DNA of 49,890 bases, from positions 1 to 49,890 of the forward strand of contig JAOPYG010000332.1 in NCBI GenBank assembly GCA_025964685.1, read 5' to 3'. The notes under the pieces are model-generated. The model ran no database searches. It was not told the origin of the DNA and was given only the letters and a program-made list of their open reading frames with translations. The stretch's first letter is position 1. Each line of letters starts with the position of its first letter. The DNA is from Actinoallomurus sp. (GTDB lineage Bacteria; Actinomycetota; Actinomycetes; Streptosporangiales; Streptosporangiaceae). Made by a program: the position numbers and the translations under genes. Shown piece after piece: positions 32,861 to 40,062 of the stretch.

Positions 32861-32874
32861 ATTATTCGAATAAT
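32861..32874. promoter_or_regulatory. Perfect 14-bp palindrome in an AT-rich divergent promoter region
   Basis: ATTATTCGAATAAT reads the same on both strands. It lies between the methyltransferase and phosphatase genes, 9 bp upstream of the -35 of the rightward promoter, in a stretch far more AT-rich than the flanks. Likely regulator site. Confidence 0.5.
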
Positions 32875-32882
32875 TTTCGGAA

Positions 32883-32910
32883 TTGACGGGTGGTGTTGCT
32901 CCACTATGTG
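32883..32910 (+). promoter_or_regulatory. Promoter for the PP2C phosphatase gene
   Basis: TTGACG (32883-32888), 16-bp spacer, TATGTG (32905-32910). The predicted start near 32917 gives a ~50-nt leader containing two purine-rich ribosome-binding-like tracts before GTG 32966. Confidence 0.45.
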
Positions 32911-32965
32911 CGCTCATAGGAGGATCTAGCGCTACAAGGAGCGGACAGGGGAGGCCCGCGAGCCC

Positions 32966-34699
32966 GTGGAGCAAGGTCCCGTAACGAATGACCCGCCGTC
33001 ATCACCGGCGGCGATGCCATCGACCCCATCGTGGAGTGCTCCCGTGACCTCGCCGTCTCCGCGTCGGCCTCCCGTACCGGTGTCGAACATGGCGTCGCCC
33101 GCCGGGCTGGGTGCGCTCGCCTTGTTAGGTGTGGCGGTGACCGGCCGTGTCGTCCGATGGAGTGCGGCCGCGGCCGAGCTGTTCCGCAAGGCCGGCGCCG
33201 AGGTGCTCGGACAGGACCTGTGCGCCACGGTCCTGGACGGCGAACACCGCGAGGTGGTGGCGGCCGCGCTGGAGGCCGCGGCCGCCGGTACGGCCTCGGT
33301 GGCCGTGCTGCCGGTACGGCTCGCCGGCGGGGAGCACGTCCCGGTGGAGTTCCGCTGGGAGCCGATGACCGACGCCGCCGGCCTGGTCACCGTGGGAGTC
33401 GGCGCGATGCCCCGTCCCGGTGACGAGGAGCCGGTGGTGCTGGGGATCGGTGCCACGCTCGACCTGCGGCAGACCGCACGAGAGCTCGCCGACGTGCTCA
33501 TCTCCCGGCTCTGTTACGCGGCCGGCGTCTACCTCCTCGAACGCCTCCTGGTCGATGACCAGGTGCCCTCCTACGAGGACGGTGAGTCGCGCGTCGTCGT
33601 ACGCCGGATGGCGCTCCGCGTCGGCGGCCGGACCGAGCCCGAATGGGCGGCGGCGTTCCCCGCCGACGAGGTGATCGCCTACGCGGCCGATACGCCCGTC
33701 ACGCGGTGCATGAGCATCGGCCGGCCGATCATCTTCACCTCGCTGGACACCCAGACCATCAGCCGGGTCAGGGAACGCCTGTCGACGCGGCCGCACATCA
33801 ACGAGTTGCTCAGCTACGACAGCTTCCTGACTGTCCCGCTCATCGCGCGCGGCAACGTGCTGGGGTTCGCGTTACTCGCCCGGCGACCCGGCGCCTCCCC
33901 GCTCACCGTGGCGGACGCCGATCTCGCGCACCGGCTGGCCGACCACGCCGCCGTGTGCATGGACAACGGCCGCCTCTATGACCGTGAACGGCGTACGACC
34001 AGGATCCTTCAGCGCAGCCTGCTCCCGGTGGCCCTGAAGACCCCACCCGGCATGCGGATCGCCCACCGCTACCTTCCCGCCGGCCAGACCAGCCGAGTCG
34101 GCGGTGACTGGTACGACGCCATTCCGCTGCCCGGAGGCAAGGTCGCGCTCGTCGTCGGGGACGCCATGGGCCACGGCACCACCGCCGCGCTCGTCATGGG
34201 CCAGCTCCGTACGGCCGTCCGCATCCTGGCCCGCCTCGGCCTGCCGCCCGCGGAGCTGCTGTACCACCTGGACGAGATCGCCCAGGAGCTCACCACCGCG
34301 CAGTTCGCGACCTGCGTCTACGCGCTCTGCGATCCGGCCGGCCGGCGCCTCACCGTCGCACGGGCGGGCCACGTGCCACCGGTGCTGGCGGCGCCGGACG
34401 GCTCGTCTCAGCTGATCGACCTGCCGCCGGGGCTCCCTCTCGGCGTCGGGGCGGCCGACTACGAGGCGATGGAGCTCGACGTTCCGGACAACAGCACCCT
34501 CATCCTGTGCACGGACGGGCTGGTCGAGAACCGCGTCCGCGACATGGACACGGGCCTGGCCGAGCTGCGCGCGCTGCTGCCCGGCGCGTCGCCCGACCTG
34601 GAACAGACGTGCGAGACCATCGTGAAGCACCTGCACTCGGACGCGAGCACCGACGACGCCACGCTCCTGCTCGCCCGCCTCGATCCCGACGCGCCATAG
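32966..34699 (+). CDS. PAS-GAF-PP2C (SpoIIE/RsbU-type) serine phosphatase
   Basis: 577 residues. Residues ~45-150 form a PAS-like sensor (GVAVTGRVVRWSAAAAELFRKAGAEVLGQDLC). Residues ~165-335 form a GAF domain (FLTVPLIARGNVLGFALLARRPG). Residues ~350-573 are the SpoIIE-type PP2C domain with all metal-binding motifs: RVGGDWYDAIPLPGG, VVGDAMGHGTTAALVM, LCTDGLVENR and STDDATLLLAR. Such phosphatases dephosphorylate anti-sigma antagonists in partner-switching pathways. No RsbV/RsbW-type gene is adjacent. The start is uncertain: GTG 32966 has AGGGGAGG at 11 nt, and the first ~40 residues are Pro/Ser-rich. Confidence 0.9.
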   Translation: MEQGPVTNDPPSSPAAMPSTPSWSAPVTSPSPRRPPVPVSNMASPAGLGALALLGVAVTGRVVRWSAAAAELFRKAGAEVLGQDLCATVLDGEHREVVAAALEAAAAGTASVAVLPVRLAGGEHVPVEFRWEPMTDAAGLVTVGVGAMPRPGDEEPVVLGIGATLDLRQTARELADVLISRLCYAAGVYLLERLLVDDQVPSYEDGESRVVVRRMALRVGGRTEPEWAAAFPADEVIAYAADTPVTRCMSIGRPIIFTSLDTQTISRVRERLSTRPHINELLSYDSFLTVPLIARGNVLGFALLARRPGASPLTVADADLAHRLADHAAVCMDNGRLYDRERRTTRILQRSLLPVALKTPPGMRIAHRYLPAGQTSRVGGDWYDAIPLPGGKVALVVGDAMGHGTTAALVMGQLRTAVRILARLGLPPAELLYHLDEIAQELTTAQFATCVYALCDPAGRRLTVARAGHVPPVLAAPDGSSQLIDLPPGLPLGVGAADYEAMELDVPDNSTLILCTDGLVENRVRDMDTGLAELRALLPGASPDLEQTCETIVKHLHSDASTDDATLLLARLDPDAP

Positions 34700-34715
34700 C
34701 CGACCGCTGTGGTCA

Positions 34716-34734
34716 CCACGGCACGGCGCCGTGG
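34716..34734 (+). terminator. Hairpin after the PP2C phosphatase gene
   Basis: CCACGGC (34716-34722), 5-nt loop, GCCGTGG (34728-34734), perfect 7-bp stem, 17 nt past the stop. The remaining 150 bp before the WYL gene hold only a weak, frame-broken ORF. Confidence 0.55.
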
Positions 34735-34890
34735 CGGCTGATGTAGGTGCCGCTGGGACACCCGGCAGCGAAATGCACGTGATCACCTACTCCGCCGAGC
34801 CCGGTAACCGAGGACGCCGGCCGCCTGGACCTGCTCAGGGTCCTGGGCACCGAGTCCTTCGCTCACTGAAACGCGCCGACCGTTTGAGAC

Positions 34891-35847
34891 CTAAGCCTCT
34901 GCGGCGCGGGTGAATCGGGTGCCCCATTCGCGGATGAGGTCGGTCAGCGCCGGGGAGTCGACCATCTCGAACTCCGCGCCCACCACGCCCAGTGCCAGGG
35001 CCGACCACTCCAGGGACTCCACGGTCATCCGCACGCGGCAGGTGTCCTCGTCGAGGCTCTCGACCGTCGACCACTGGCCGATCTGCGCCCGTACCCGCTC
35101 GGCCGGCGCGTGCACCACGGCCTCCACGGCGTAAGAGGTGGGGACGTTGACGATCCCGGCGCGTACGAACGCCACCGGGTCGTCGGCGGGCAGCTCGCGT
35201 GGACGGAAGCGTTCGCCCGTGCTGTCGGGGTCCGTCAGCCGATCGACCCGGAAGCTGCGCCAGTCGTGCCTGGTCAGGTCGTACGCGACCAGGTACCAGC
35301 GGCGGCCGAGCGAGACCAGCCGGTGCGGTTCGACGTGACGTTCGGTCCGCTCCCCGCGGTGCGCGGTGTAGGAGAAGCGCAGGCGTTCCTCGTCGCGGCA
35401 CGCCTGCGCGACGGTGGTGAGTGTGCCCGAGTCGACGGTCGGTCCGTTGCTCCACACGGCCGGTACCGTTGCCGTGCGCAACGCGTCGACCCTGCGGCGC
35501 AGGCGCGGCGGCATGACCTGGACGACCTTGGTGAGCGCGCGGATCGAGGCCTCCTCGATGCCGGCGACCGCACCCTGGGCGGCCACACGCAGGCCGATCG
35601 CCAGTGCGACCGCCTCCTCGTCGTCGACCACGAGCGGAGGCAGTGCGGCGCCCGGGGCGAGCTGGTAGCCGCCGTCGACGCCGCGGTGTGCGTCGACCGG
35701 ATAGCCCAGCTCCCGCAGACGGTCGACGTCGCGGCGGAGGGTGCGCACGGAGACCTCGAGCCGGTCGGCGAGCTCGGCCCCGGGCCAGTACCGGTGGGTC
35801 TGCAACAGGGAGAGCAGCCGCAGGGTCCGCGAGCTCGTGTTCGCCAT
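34891..35847 (-). CDS. WYL-domain transcriptional regulator (DeoR-type HTH)
   Basis: 318 residues from ATG 35847 (the frame extends seven more codons). N-terminal winged HTH: RTLRLLSLLQTHRYWPGAELADRLEVSVRTLRRDVDRLRELGYPV (residues ~6-50) and the GGYQLAPGAALPPLVVDDEEAVALAIGL link. The WYL domain (~135-215) has ERLRFSYTAHRGERTERHVEPHRLVSLGRRWYLVAYD, with Trp-Tyr-Leu in the last segment, followed by the WCX C-terminal domain. WYL proteins sense ligands, sometimes nucleotides, and control metabolism or defence genes. It lies 39 nt downstream of the sensor-kinase gene on the same strand and may be co-transcribed with it. Target unknown. Confidence 0.92.
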   Translation of the reverse strand: MANTSSRTLRLLSLLQTHRYWPGAELADRLEVSVRTLRRDVDRLRELGYPVDAHRGVDGGYQLAPGAALPPLVVDDEEAVALAIGLRVAAQGAVAGIEEASIRALTKVVQVMPPRLRRRVDALRTATVPAVWSNGPTVDSGTLTTVAQACRDEERLRFSYTAHRGERTERHVEPHRLVSLGRRWYLVAYDLTRHDWRSFRVDRLTDPDSTGERFRPRELPADDPVAFVRAGIVNVPTSYAVEAVVHAPAERVRAQIGQWSTVESLDEDTCRVRMTVESLEWSALALGVVGAEFEMVDSPALTDLIREWGTRFTRAAEA

Positions 35848-35886
35848 GTCGTCATCATGCCCGCACAACAGGTCAGAAAGTGGCCG

Positions 35887-37848
35887 CTATCGGGCTTCGG
35901 GACAGGGGACCGGGACGTCGACGAGCAGGGACGTGCCGCCTCCGCTGGGGCTGATGACCTTGATCGTGCCGCCGAGCGACTCGATGCGGTCCTTCAGGCC
36001 GAGCAGCCCCGATCCCCGGGTGGGGTCGGCTCCGCCGACGCCGTTGTCGTTGACCCGCAGCTTGAGCGTGGCACCGTCCAGGGTCAGGTTGATGTGGACG
36101 ACGGCGGCGTGGGAGTACTTCGCGACGTTGGTGAGCGCCTCGGAGACGGTGTAGTAGATGGCGACCTGGATGTGGTCGGGCAGAGGCCGGGCGATCCGCA
36201 CGTTGAGCTCGGCCGGCACCTCCGACCGCTGGGTGAGCGCCTCGAGCGCACGCCGCAGGCCGCTGCGGGACAGCGTCGCCGGGTGCAGGCCGCGGGAGAT
36301 CTCCCGCAGGTCGTCCAGGACGTTGTCCAGGCCCCTCACCGCCTTGGCCAGCTGTTCCCTCAGGTGCTCCTGGCACGGCTCGATGGTGGCCTGCGTCTCC
36401 CGCAGTTCTTCGCCGAGTGAGGTGAGGCGCCGCTGCGGGCCGGTGTTGAGGTTGCGCTCGATCCGCCGCCGCGCCTCGTCGGAGGCCGCGACGATCCGGG
36501 CCGACGAGGCGAGCAGTTCGTTGCGGTTCTCGGCGTTCGCGATCGCGGTGGCGAGCAGCTCCACGAACTCCACGAGCCGTTCCTCCGTGTCCTCGGGCGG
36601 CGGCCGGTCATCGAGGGAGAACACCGCGATCATGCCCCACAACTGCCCGCCGACCGTGATCGGGCAGCCCACCACGTAGCGGACCCCGTGCGCGCGGGAC
36701 CAGATCCCGATCGTGCTGGCCGACTCGTCGGTGTTCACCCGCGCAGGCAGGCCCGTTCGGATGATCTCCGCCGCGGCGCTCGGGTCCTCCACCGGCCAGC
36801 GGCCGGCGGCCGGCGGCATGATGTCCGGTGCGCCCGGTGAGGTCCAGTGACCCACCGCCGTCGCGATGAGGGCGGGGTCGAAGCGGTTGACCACCGCGTA
36901 CTCCAGCCCCTGGATGCGGCCCAGCTCACCGGCGACGGCGGTGAAGATCTCGGCCGGGGAGACGCCGCGGGCGATGAGCGTCGCGATCCGGCGGAGCGCC
37001 CCCTGCTCCTGGACGACGCGCCGGAGTTGCTGCCGGTCCGCCTGGAGCGATCCGGCCATCACGTTGAACGTGCGTTCGAGCACGCCGACGTCGTTGTGTG
37101 AGACCTCGGGGATCCGCACCGCCAGATCACCGCCGGCCAGGTCACTGGCCATGGCCGACGTACGCCGGACCGGCCGGAGGATCGCGCGGGTCAGGTAGCC
37201 GGAGAACAGCAGGAGCAGCAGGAGCGACCCTCCACCGCCCACCCCGGCGATGATCGTCGCGTGGGTAGCGTCGGTGGACGAGCGTTCGTCGTGGAGCTGG
37301 ATTATCCCGCGCTGTTCGCCCATGAACTGGTCGAACTCCGCGCGTAGCGGCTGGAGCCGCTGCTCGCCCTCGGCGATCGTCGCCAGGGTCCGCGCGGAGG
37401 TGGGCTCCGCCCTGATCGCCGACACCAGGGGGATCGTGTAGTCGTGCACATACGACTCGGTGTCGCCCACGATCTGCCGTGCCCTGGCGGCCTGCCCGGG
37501 GTCGTTCTGCGCGGTCAGCCGCACCAGCGTCCGGCCCTCCTGGAGGGCTTGGCTCTGGGCGTCGGTCAGCGGCGTCAGCATCCTCTTGTCGCCGGTGATG
37601 ATGTACCCGCGGACGCTCGCCTCGAGGTCGGTCACCAGGCGCTCCAGCCGGTTCGCCGACGACAGGACCGCCTTCGCGCGGTTCGCGACGGTCGCCGAGT
37701 CGCGCTGGTCGACGATCACCGAGAACAGCAGGGCGTACGCGCCGATGGCGAGCATCACGACGATCCCGCTCGCGAAGACGATGCGGCGGGTCAGCCCTCC
37801 CCGAGGGTCGGGTCTTGCTCGCATACGGCGAAGCGCCCATGCGCTCAC
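35887..37848 (-). CDS. Orphan CHASE3-HAMP-GAF sensor kinase lacking the phosphoacceptor His
   Basis: 653 residues from GTG 37848, with GGGGGGAA ~8 nt upstream. A membrane helix (~21-47) is followed by a CHASE3-like extracytoplasmic helical domain (LVTDLEASVRGYIITGDKRML), a second helix (~196-216), HAMP (LRPVRRTSAMASDLAGGDL), GAF (~285-430) and a NarL-type kinase core. The dimerisation motif reads ARRRIERNLNTGPQRRLTSLGEELR. In active HisKA_3 kinases the position of Asn468 is His, followed by Asp-Gly. The ATP-binding N and G boxes are intact (TVSEALTNVAKYSHA, VNDNGVGGADPTRGSGLLGLKDR). No response regulator is adjacent. Probably a pseudokinase or ATP-binding sensor. Confidence 0.9.
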   Translation of the reverse strand: MSAWALRRMRARPDPRGGLTRRIVFASGIVVMLAIGAYALLFSVIVDQRDSATVANRAKAVLSSANRLERLVTDLEASVRGYIITGDKRMLTPLTDAQSQALQEGRTLVRLTAQNDPGQAARARQIVGDTESYVHDYTIPLVSAIRAEPTSARTLATIAEGEQRLQPLRAEFDQFMGEQRGIIQLHDERSSTDATHATIIAGVGGGGSLLLLLLFSGYLTRAILRPVRRTSAMASDLAGGDLAVRIPEVSHNDVGVLERTFNVMAGSLQADRQQLRRVVQEQGALRRIATLIARGVSPAEIFTAVAGELGRIQGLEYAVVNRFDPALIATAVGHWTSPGAPDIMPPAAGRWPVEDPSAAAEIIRTGLPARVNTDESASTIGIWSRAHGVRYVVGCPITVGGQLWGMIAVFSLDDRPPPEDTEERLVEFVELLATAIANAENRNELLASSARIVAASDEARRRIERNLNTGPQRRLTSLGEELRETQATIEPCQEHLREQLAKAVRGLDNVLDDLREISRGLHPATLSRSGLRRALEALTQRSEVPAELNVRIARPLPDHIQVAIYYTVSEALTNVAKYSHAAVVHINLTLDGATLKLRVNDNGVGGADPTRGSGLLGLKDRIESLGGTIKVISPSGGGTSLLVDVPVPCPEAR

Positions 37849-37953
37849 TGATCATTCCCCCCGAACAGTGATCACAGGCCGTAGCAGGGCTCGGCCGTGT
37901 CTGTAACTGTACGGGTGCCAGAAGCAGGATGCCGACCGGTCACATCACCCACA

Positions 37954-37993
37954 TCACGGCAATGACCAGCGGTTTCTCTGGCATCTGCCGTGA
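37954..37993. terminator. Hairpin downstream of the fluoride-export operon
   Basis: TCACGGCA (37954-37961) pairs with TGCCGTGA (37986-37993), with an inner CCAG/CTGG pairing. It starts 22 bp past the stop of the last crcB (minus strand) and lies upstream of the sensor-kinase gene. Confidence 0.5.
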
Positions 37994-38014
37994 CGGCTCA
38001 GCGGCCCGGCACCA

Positions 38015-38377
38015 TCACAGTCCGACACCGAGGGCGTACCCGGCCGCGGCGGCCAGCACGCCCGCGAGCAGGCTGACGAGAGCGTTGAGCCCGGCCTCGA
38101 GCAGGGAGCCCTCCTCCAGCAGGCGGGTGGTCTCGTACCCGAACGTGCTGAAGGTGGTGAAGGCACCGCAGATGCCCGTGCCGGCGAAGACGACCATGTC
38201 CGCCGGCAGCGACCGCGCGGCGCCGGTGAGCAGGCCCAGCACCAGGCAGCCGATCAGGTTGACGGTCAGAGTGCCCCAGGGGAAGACGCTCTCATGGCGC
38301 CGCTGCACGGCGCGGTCCAGGAGATAGCGGACGGGGGCGCCGATGGTGCCGCCGAGGAACACCAGCAGGATGGTCAT
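38015..38377 (-). CDS. crcB: Fluoride channel CrcB/Fluc, second subunit
   Basis: 120 residues, four membrane helices. Fluc motifs: [34 protein letters not shown] (pore Asn) and [16 protein letters not shown] (the TTFSTF phenylalanine box and the central sodium site). Fluc proteins are dual-topology dimers exporting fluoride. Two paralogues in tandem usually make an antiparallel heterodimer. It is the last gene of the operon, its ATG overlapping the DUF190 stop by 4 nt (ATGA). Confidence 0.95.
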   Translation of the reverse strand: MTILLVFLGGTIGAPVRYLLDRAVQRRHESVFPWGTLTVNLIGCLVLGLLTGAARSLPADMVVFAGTGICGAFTTFSTFGYETTRLLEEGSLLEAGLNALVSLLAGVLAAAAGYALGVGL

Positions 38378-38745
38378 GGCGCCTCCTTCCCGCGACGGCG
38401 GCCCGTGTCCTTGGCGCGGCCGGCGTAGCGGTACACCTCGACGTCATCGATGATCACCAGGCCCTCGTCGATGAGCCCGTCGAGCTCGGGCAGGAAGGCC
38501 TCGATCCGGTCCTCGGCGTCGACGATCACGATGGCGACGGGCAGGTCGTCGCTGAGGGACAGGATGCGGGTGGTGTGGATGTGGGACGAGGCGCCGTACC
38601 CCTCGATGCCGTGGAACACGCTCGCGCCCGCGAGACCGTGTTCGTGTGCCCGGTGGACGATCTCGGTGTAGAGCGGCCGGTGGTGATGCTGGTCGGTGTC
38701 CCCGATGAAGATCGTCAGTCGGCGCGCGCGACCGTGCAGCCTCAT
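38374..38745 (-). CDS. DUF190 protein in fluoride operon
   Basis: 123 residues from ATG 38745, with GGAGAGAG just upstream. DUF190 motifs: [81 protein letters not shown]. This is a small ferredoxin-fold, PII-like protein frequently encoded beside crcB. Its role is not established; trimeric signalling or regulation of the channel is a plausible guess. Sandwiched between the two crcB genes with 4-nt overlaps on both sides, so the three subunits are tightly co-translated. The C-terminal [14 protein letters not shown] is a charged tail. Confidence 0.92.
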   Translation of the reverse strand: MRLHGRARRLTIFIGDTDQHHHRPLYTEIVHRAHEHGLAGASVFHGIEGYGASSHIHTTRILSLSDDLPVAIVIVDAEDRIEAFLPELDGLIDEGLVIIDDVEVYRYAGRAKDTGRRRGKEAP

Positions 38746-39254
38746 GTGCTCTCTCCGTCCCGTGCCCGCCCGACTCCGGCGACCAACCGTGCGAGGGTGA
38801 TACCGCACCAGACCGCGGCCACACCGCCGACCAGGCTGCTCAGCGCGTACGCGTCGGCGAGCGCCCAGGCGTCGTGCGCGGCCAGGCCGCGGATCTCCAC
38901 GGCGAAGGTGGAGAAGGTCGTGAATCCGCCGAGGATCCCGATGCCGGCGAATGGCCGTACGTACCGGCGGGGCGGCCAGACCTCCAGGACGAACACCATG
39001 AGGGCGCCAAGGAGCAGACATCCGCTCAGGTTGATGAGGAAGGTGGCCCAGGGAAACTGGCCCGGGCGTACCGGGAGGGCCGTGGAGAGGAGATAGCGCG
39101 CCACGCTGCCGAGTCCGCCGCCGAGAGCGATCACGGCGAGGATGTCCAGCCGCCGGTCGCGCCGCGCCGGCCGGGGGACACGGAAGACGTCCTGTCCGGA
39201 CCGCTCGTGGACGTCGGTGGACGGGCCGTGCGGGTCGATCGGACCGTGCGTCAT
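38742..39254 (-). CDS. crcB: Fluoride channel CrcB/Fluc, first subunit
   Basis: 170 residues from ATG 39254, with AGAGGA ~8 nt upstream. A ~35-residue hydrophilic N-terminal extension ([20 protein letters not shown]) precedes the four-helix Fluc core: [36 protein letters not shown] (pore Asn) and [16 protein letters not shown]. The extension is longer than in its partner. First gene of the operon, its start codon overlapping the stop of a 24-codon leader ORF (TGATG), and under the riboswitch at 39348-39396. Confidence 0.95.
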   Translation of the reverse strand: MTHGPIDPHGPSTDVHERSGQDVFRVPRPARRDRRLDILAVIALGGGLGSVARYLLSTALPVRPGQFPWATFLINLSGCLLLGALMVFVLEVWPPRRYVRPFAGIGILGGFTTFSTFAVEIRGLAAHDAWALADAYALSSLVGGVAAVWCGITLARLVAGVGRARDGEST

Positions 39255-39328
39255 CACGACGTCCTCTCGCTGGGAGCGGTCGTGGTGATCTCGGCGGCAT
39301 CGTGTGGCCGAAACCGGTGAGCGGGCAT
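39254..39328 (-). CDS. 24-codon leader ORF coupled to crcB
   Basis: ATG 39328 has AGGGAGG with a 4-nt spacer directly after the fluoride-riboswitch-like structure. The peptide starts [17 protein letters not shown] and its TGA overlaps the crcB ATG by one base (TGATG), a classic termination-reinitiation arrangement. The ribosome-binding site is part of a hairpin that competes with the aptamer. It could be a true leader peptide or simply the ribosome entry point for crcB. Confidence 0.5.
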   Translation of the reverse strand: MPAHRFRPHDAAEITTTAPSERTS

Positions 39329-39347
39329 GGGACCTCCCTGACCTTGG

Positions 39348-39396
39348 CCAGGGACCGTCAGCGGGTCGTCCGCGGTTCGAGGTGAGCCCCATCACC
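39348..39396 (-). promoter_or_regulatory. Fluoride riboswitch (crcB RNA motif)
   Basis: Read on the minus strand, the region shows the crcB-motif layout: GGTGATGGGGCTCACC (5' pairing with the GATGG box), then TCGAACCGC, a variable loop, and CGCTGACGGTCCCTGG. This matches the known aptamer blocks GGxGATGxGGC, xAACxGC and CTGAxGGxCxCT closely and lies directly upstream of a crcB operon. The 3' strand GGTCCC can pair with GGGGCT in the aptamer. Alternatively CCCTGGCC pairs with GGTCAGGG at 39335-39352, hiding the AGGGAGG ribosome-binding site. That predicts translation ON with fluoride. Motif blocks are from memory. Confidence 0.8.
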
Positions 39397-39485
39397 TGTT
39401 GCGATCTCCATTGTGCCGTACGGGCCTCCCCCCGTGCACAGACGACCCGTGGCCACGGAGGGCGCACGGGTGCGTGTCCGTGCCT

Positions 39486-39512
39486 TGTCGACGGGGTCGA
39501 ACGGGAGACGAC
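39486..39512 (+). promoter_or_regulatory. ECF42-type promoter, distal copy
   Basis: TGTCGA (39486-39491), 17-bp spacer, CGAC (39509-39512). This matches the ECF42 promoter pattern as I recall it (TGTCGA at -35, CG[A/T]C at -10). It lies 125 bp upstream of the DGPF gene, which precedes the ECF42 sigma gene. Confidence 0.6.
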
Positions 39513-39562
39513 AGGATCGACATCTGCGGCGAAGATTCCGGGAGAAAAGGGTTCGGCCGACG

Positions 39563-39589
39563 TGTCGATCGGGTCGGCTCCCGTTCGAC
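39563..39589 (+). promoter_or_regulatory. ECF42-type promoter, proximal copy
   Basis: TGTCGA (39563-39568), 17-bp spacer, CGAC (39586-39589), identical in elements and spacing to the copy 77 bp upstream while the spacers differ. It ends 47 bp before the DGPF gene ATG. Confidence 0.65.
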
Positions 39590-39636
39590 GCGTAGGCAAA
39601 GGCCGGACCGAACCGGCCCGGAAGGAGACAACGGCG

Positions 39637-39972
39637 ATGCGATTCATGCTGATGACCAAGGGCGATGAACAGTCCACGGGCAACCCGCCGGACGAGAACA
39701 TGATGATTGAGATGGGGAAGTTCATCGAGGAGATGACCAAGGCGGGCGTGCTGCTCGCGACCGGCGGCCTGGACCCCAAGGGCATCCACATCAAGAACTC
39801 CGGCGGAAAGATCACGGTCACCGACGGGCCCTTCGCCGAGGCGAAGGAGGCCGTCGTCGGGTTCGCGCTCATCGACGTCAGGTCGAAGGAGGAGGCGATC
39901 GAGCTCTCCAAGCGCTTCTGGAACATCGTCGGAGACGGTGAGGGTGAGATCCGCCAGGTCTTCGGTCCGTAA
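39637..39972 (+). CDS. DGPF/YCII-related protein
   Basis: 111 residues from ATG 39637, with GAAGGAG ~8 nt upstream. YCII-like ferredoxin fold: MRFMLMTKGDEQSTG at the start, MGKFIEEMTKAGVLLATGGLDPKG, and the family-defining TVTDGPFAEAKEAVVGFALIDV. DGPF proteins are small dimeric alpha/beta barrels of unknown reaction, almost always encoded with ECF42 sigma factors and believed to be their targets. Here the sigma gene follows after 90 nt and two matching promoters precede it. Confidence 0.93.
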   Translation: MRFMLMTKGDEQSTGNPPDENMMIEMGKFIEEMTKAGVLLATGGLDPKGIHIKNSGGKITVTDGPFAEAKEAVVGFALIDVRSKEEAIELSKRFWNIVGDGEGEIRQVFGP

Positions 39973-40062
39973 TCGGCGGACGCCCCGTCGTGCCGGACGT
40001 ACGGGCCGGCGGGGCCCGTCGCCGCTTGCGTCCAGGGCGGCGCCGATGCTCTGATCGGTCGC

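Noticed and set aside
34773-34913. Possible small gene starting MHVITYSAEPGN, with RLDLLRVLGTESFAH in a second frame
   Set aside because: The two protein-like pieces are in different frames, there is no ribosome-binding site, and the ORF runs into the WYL gene antisense. At best a worn gene fragment.
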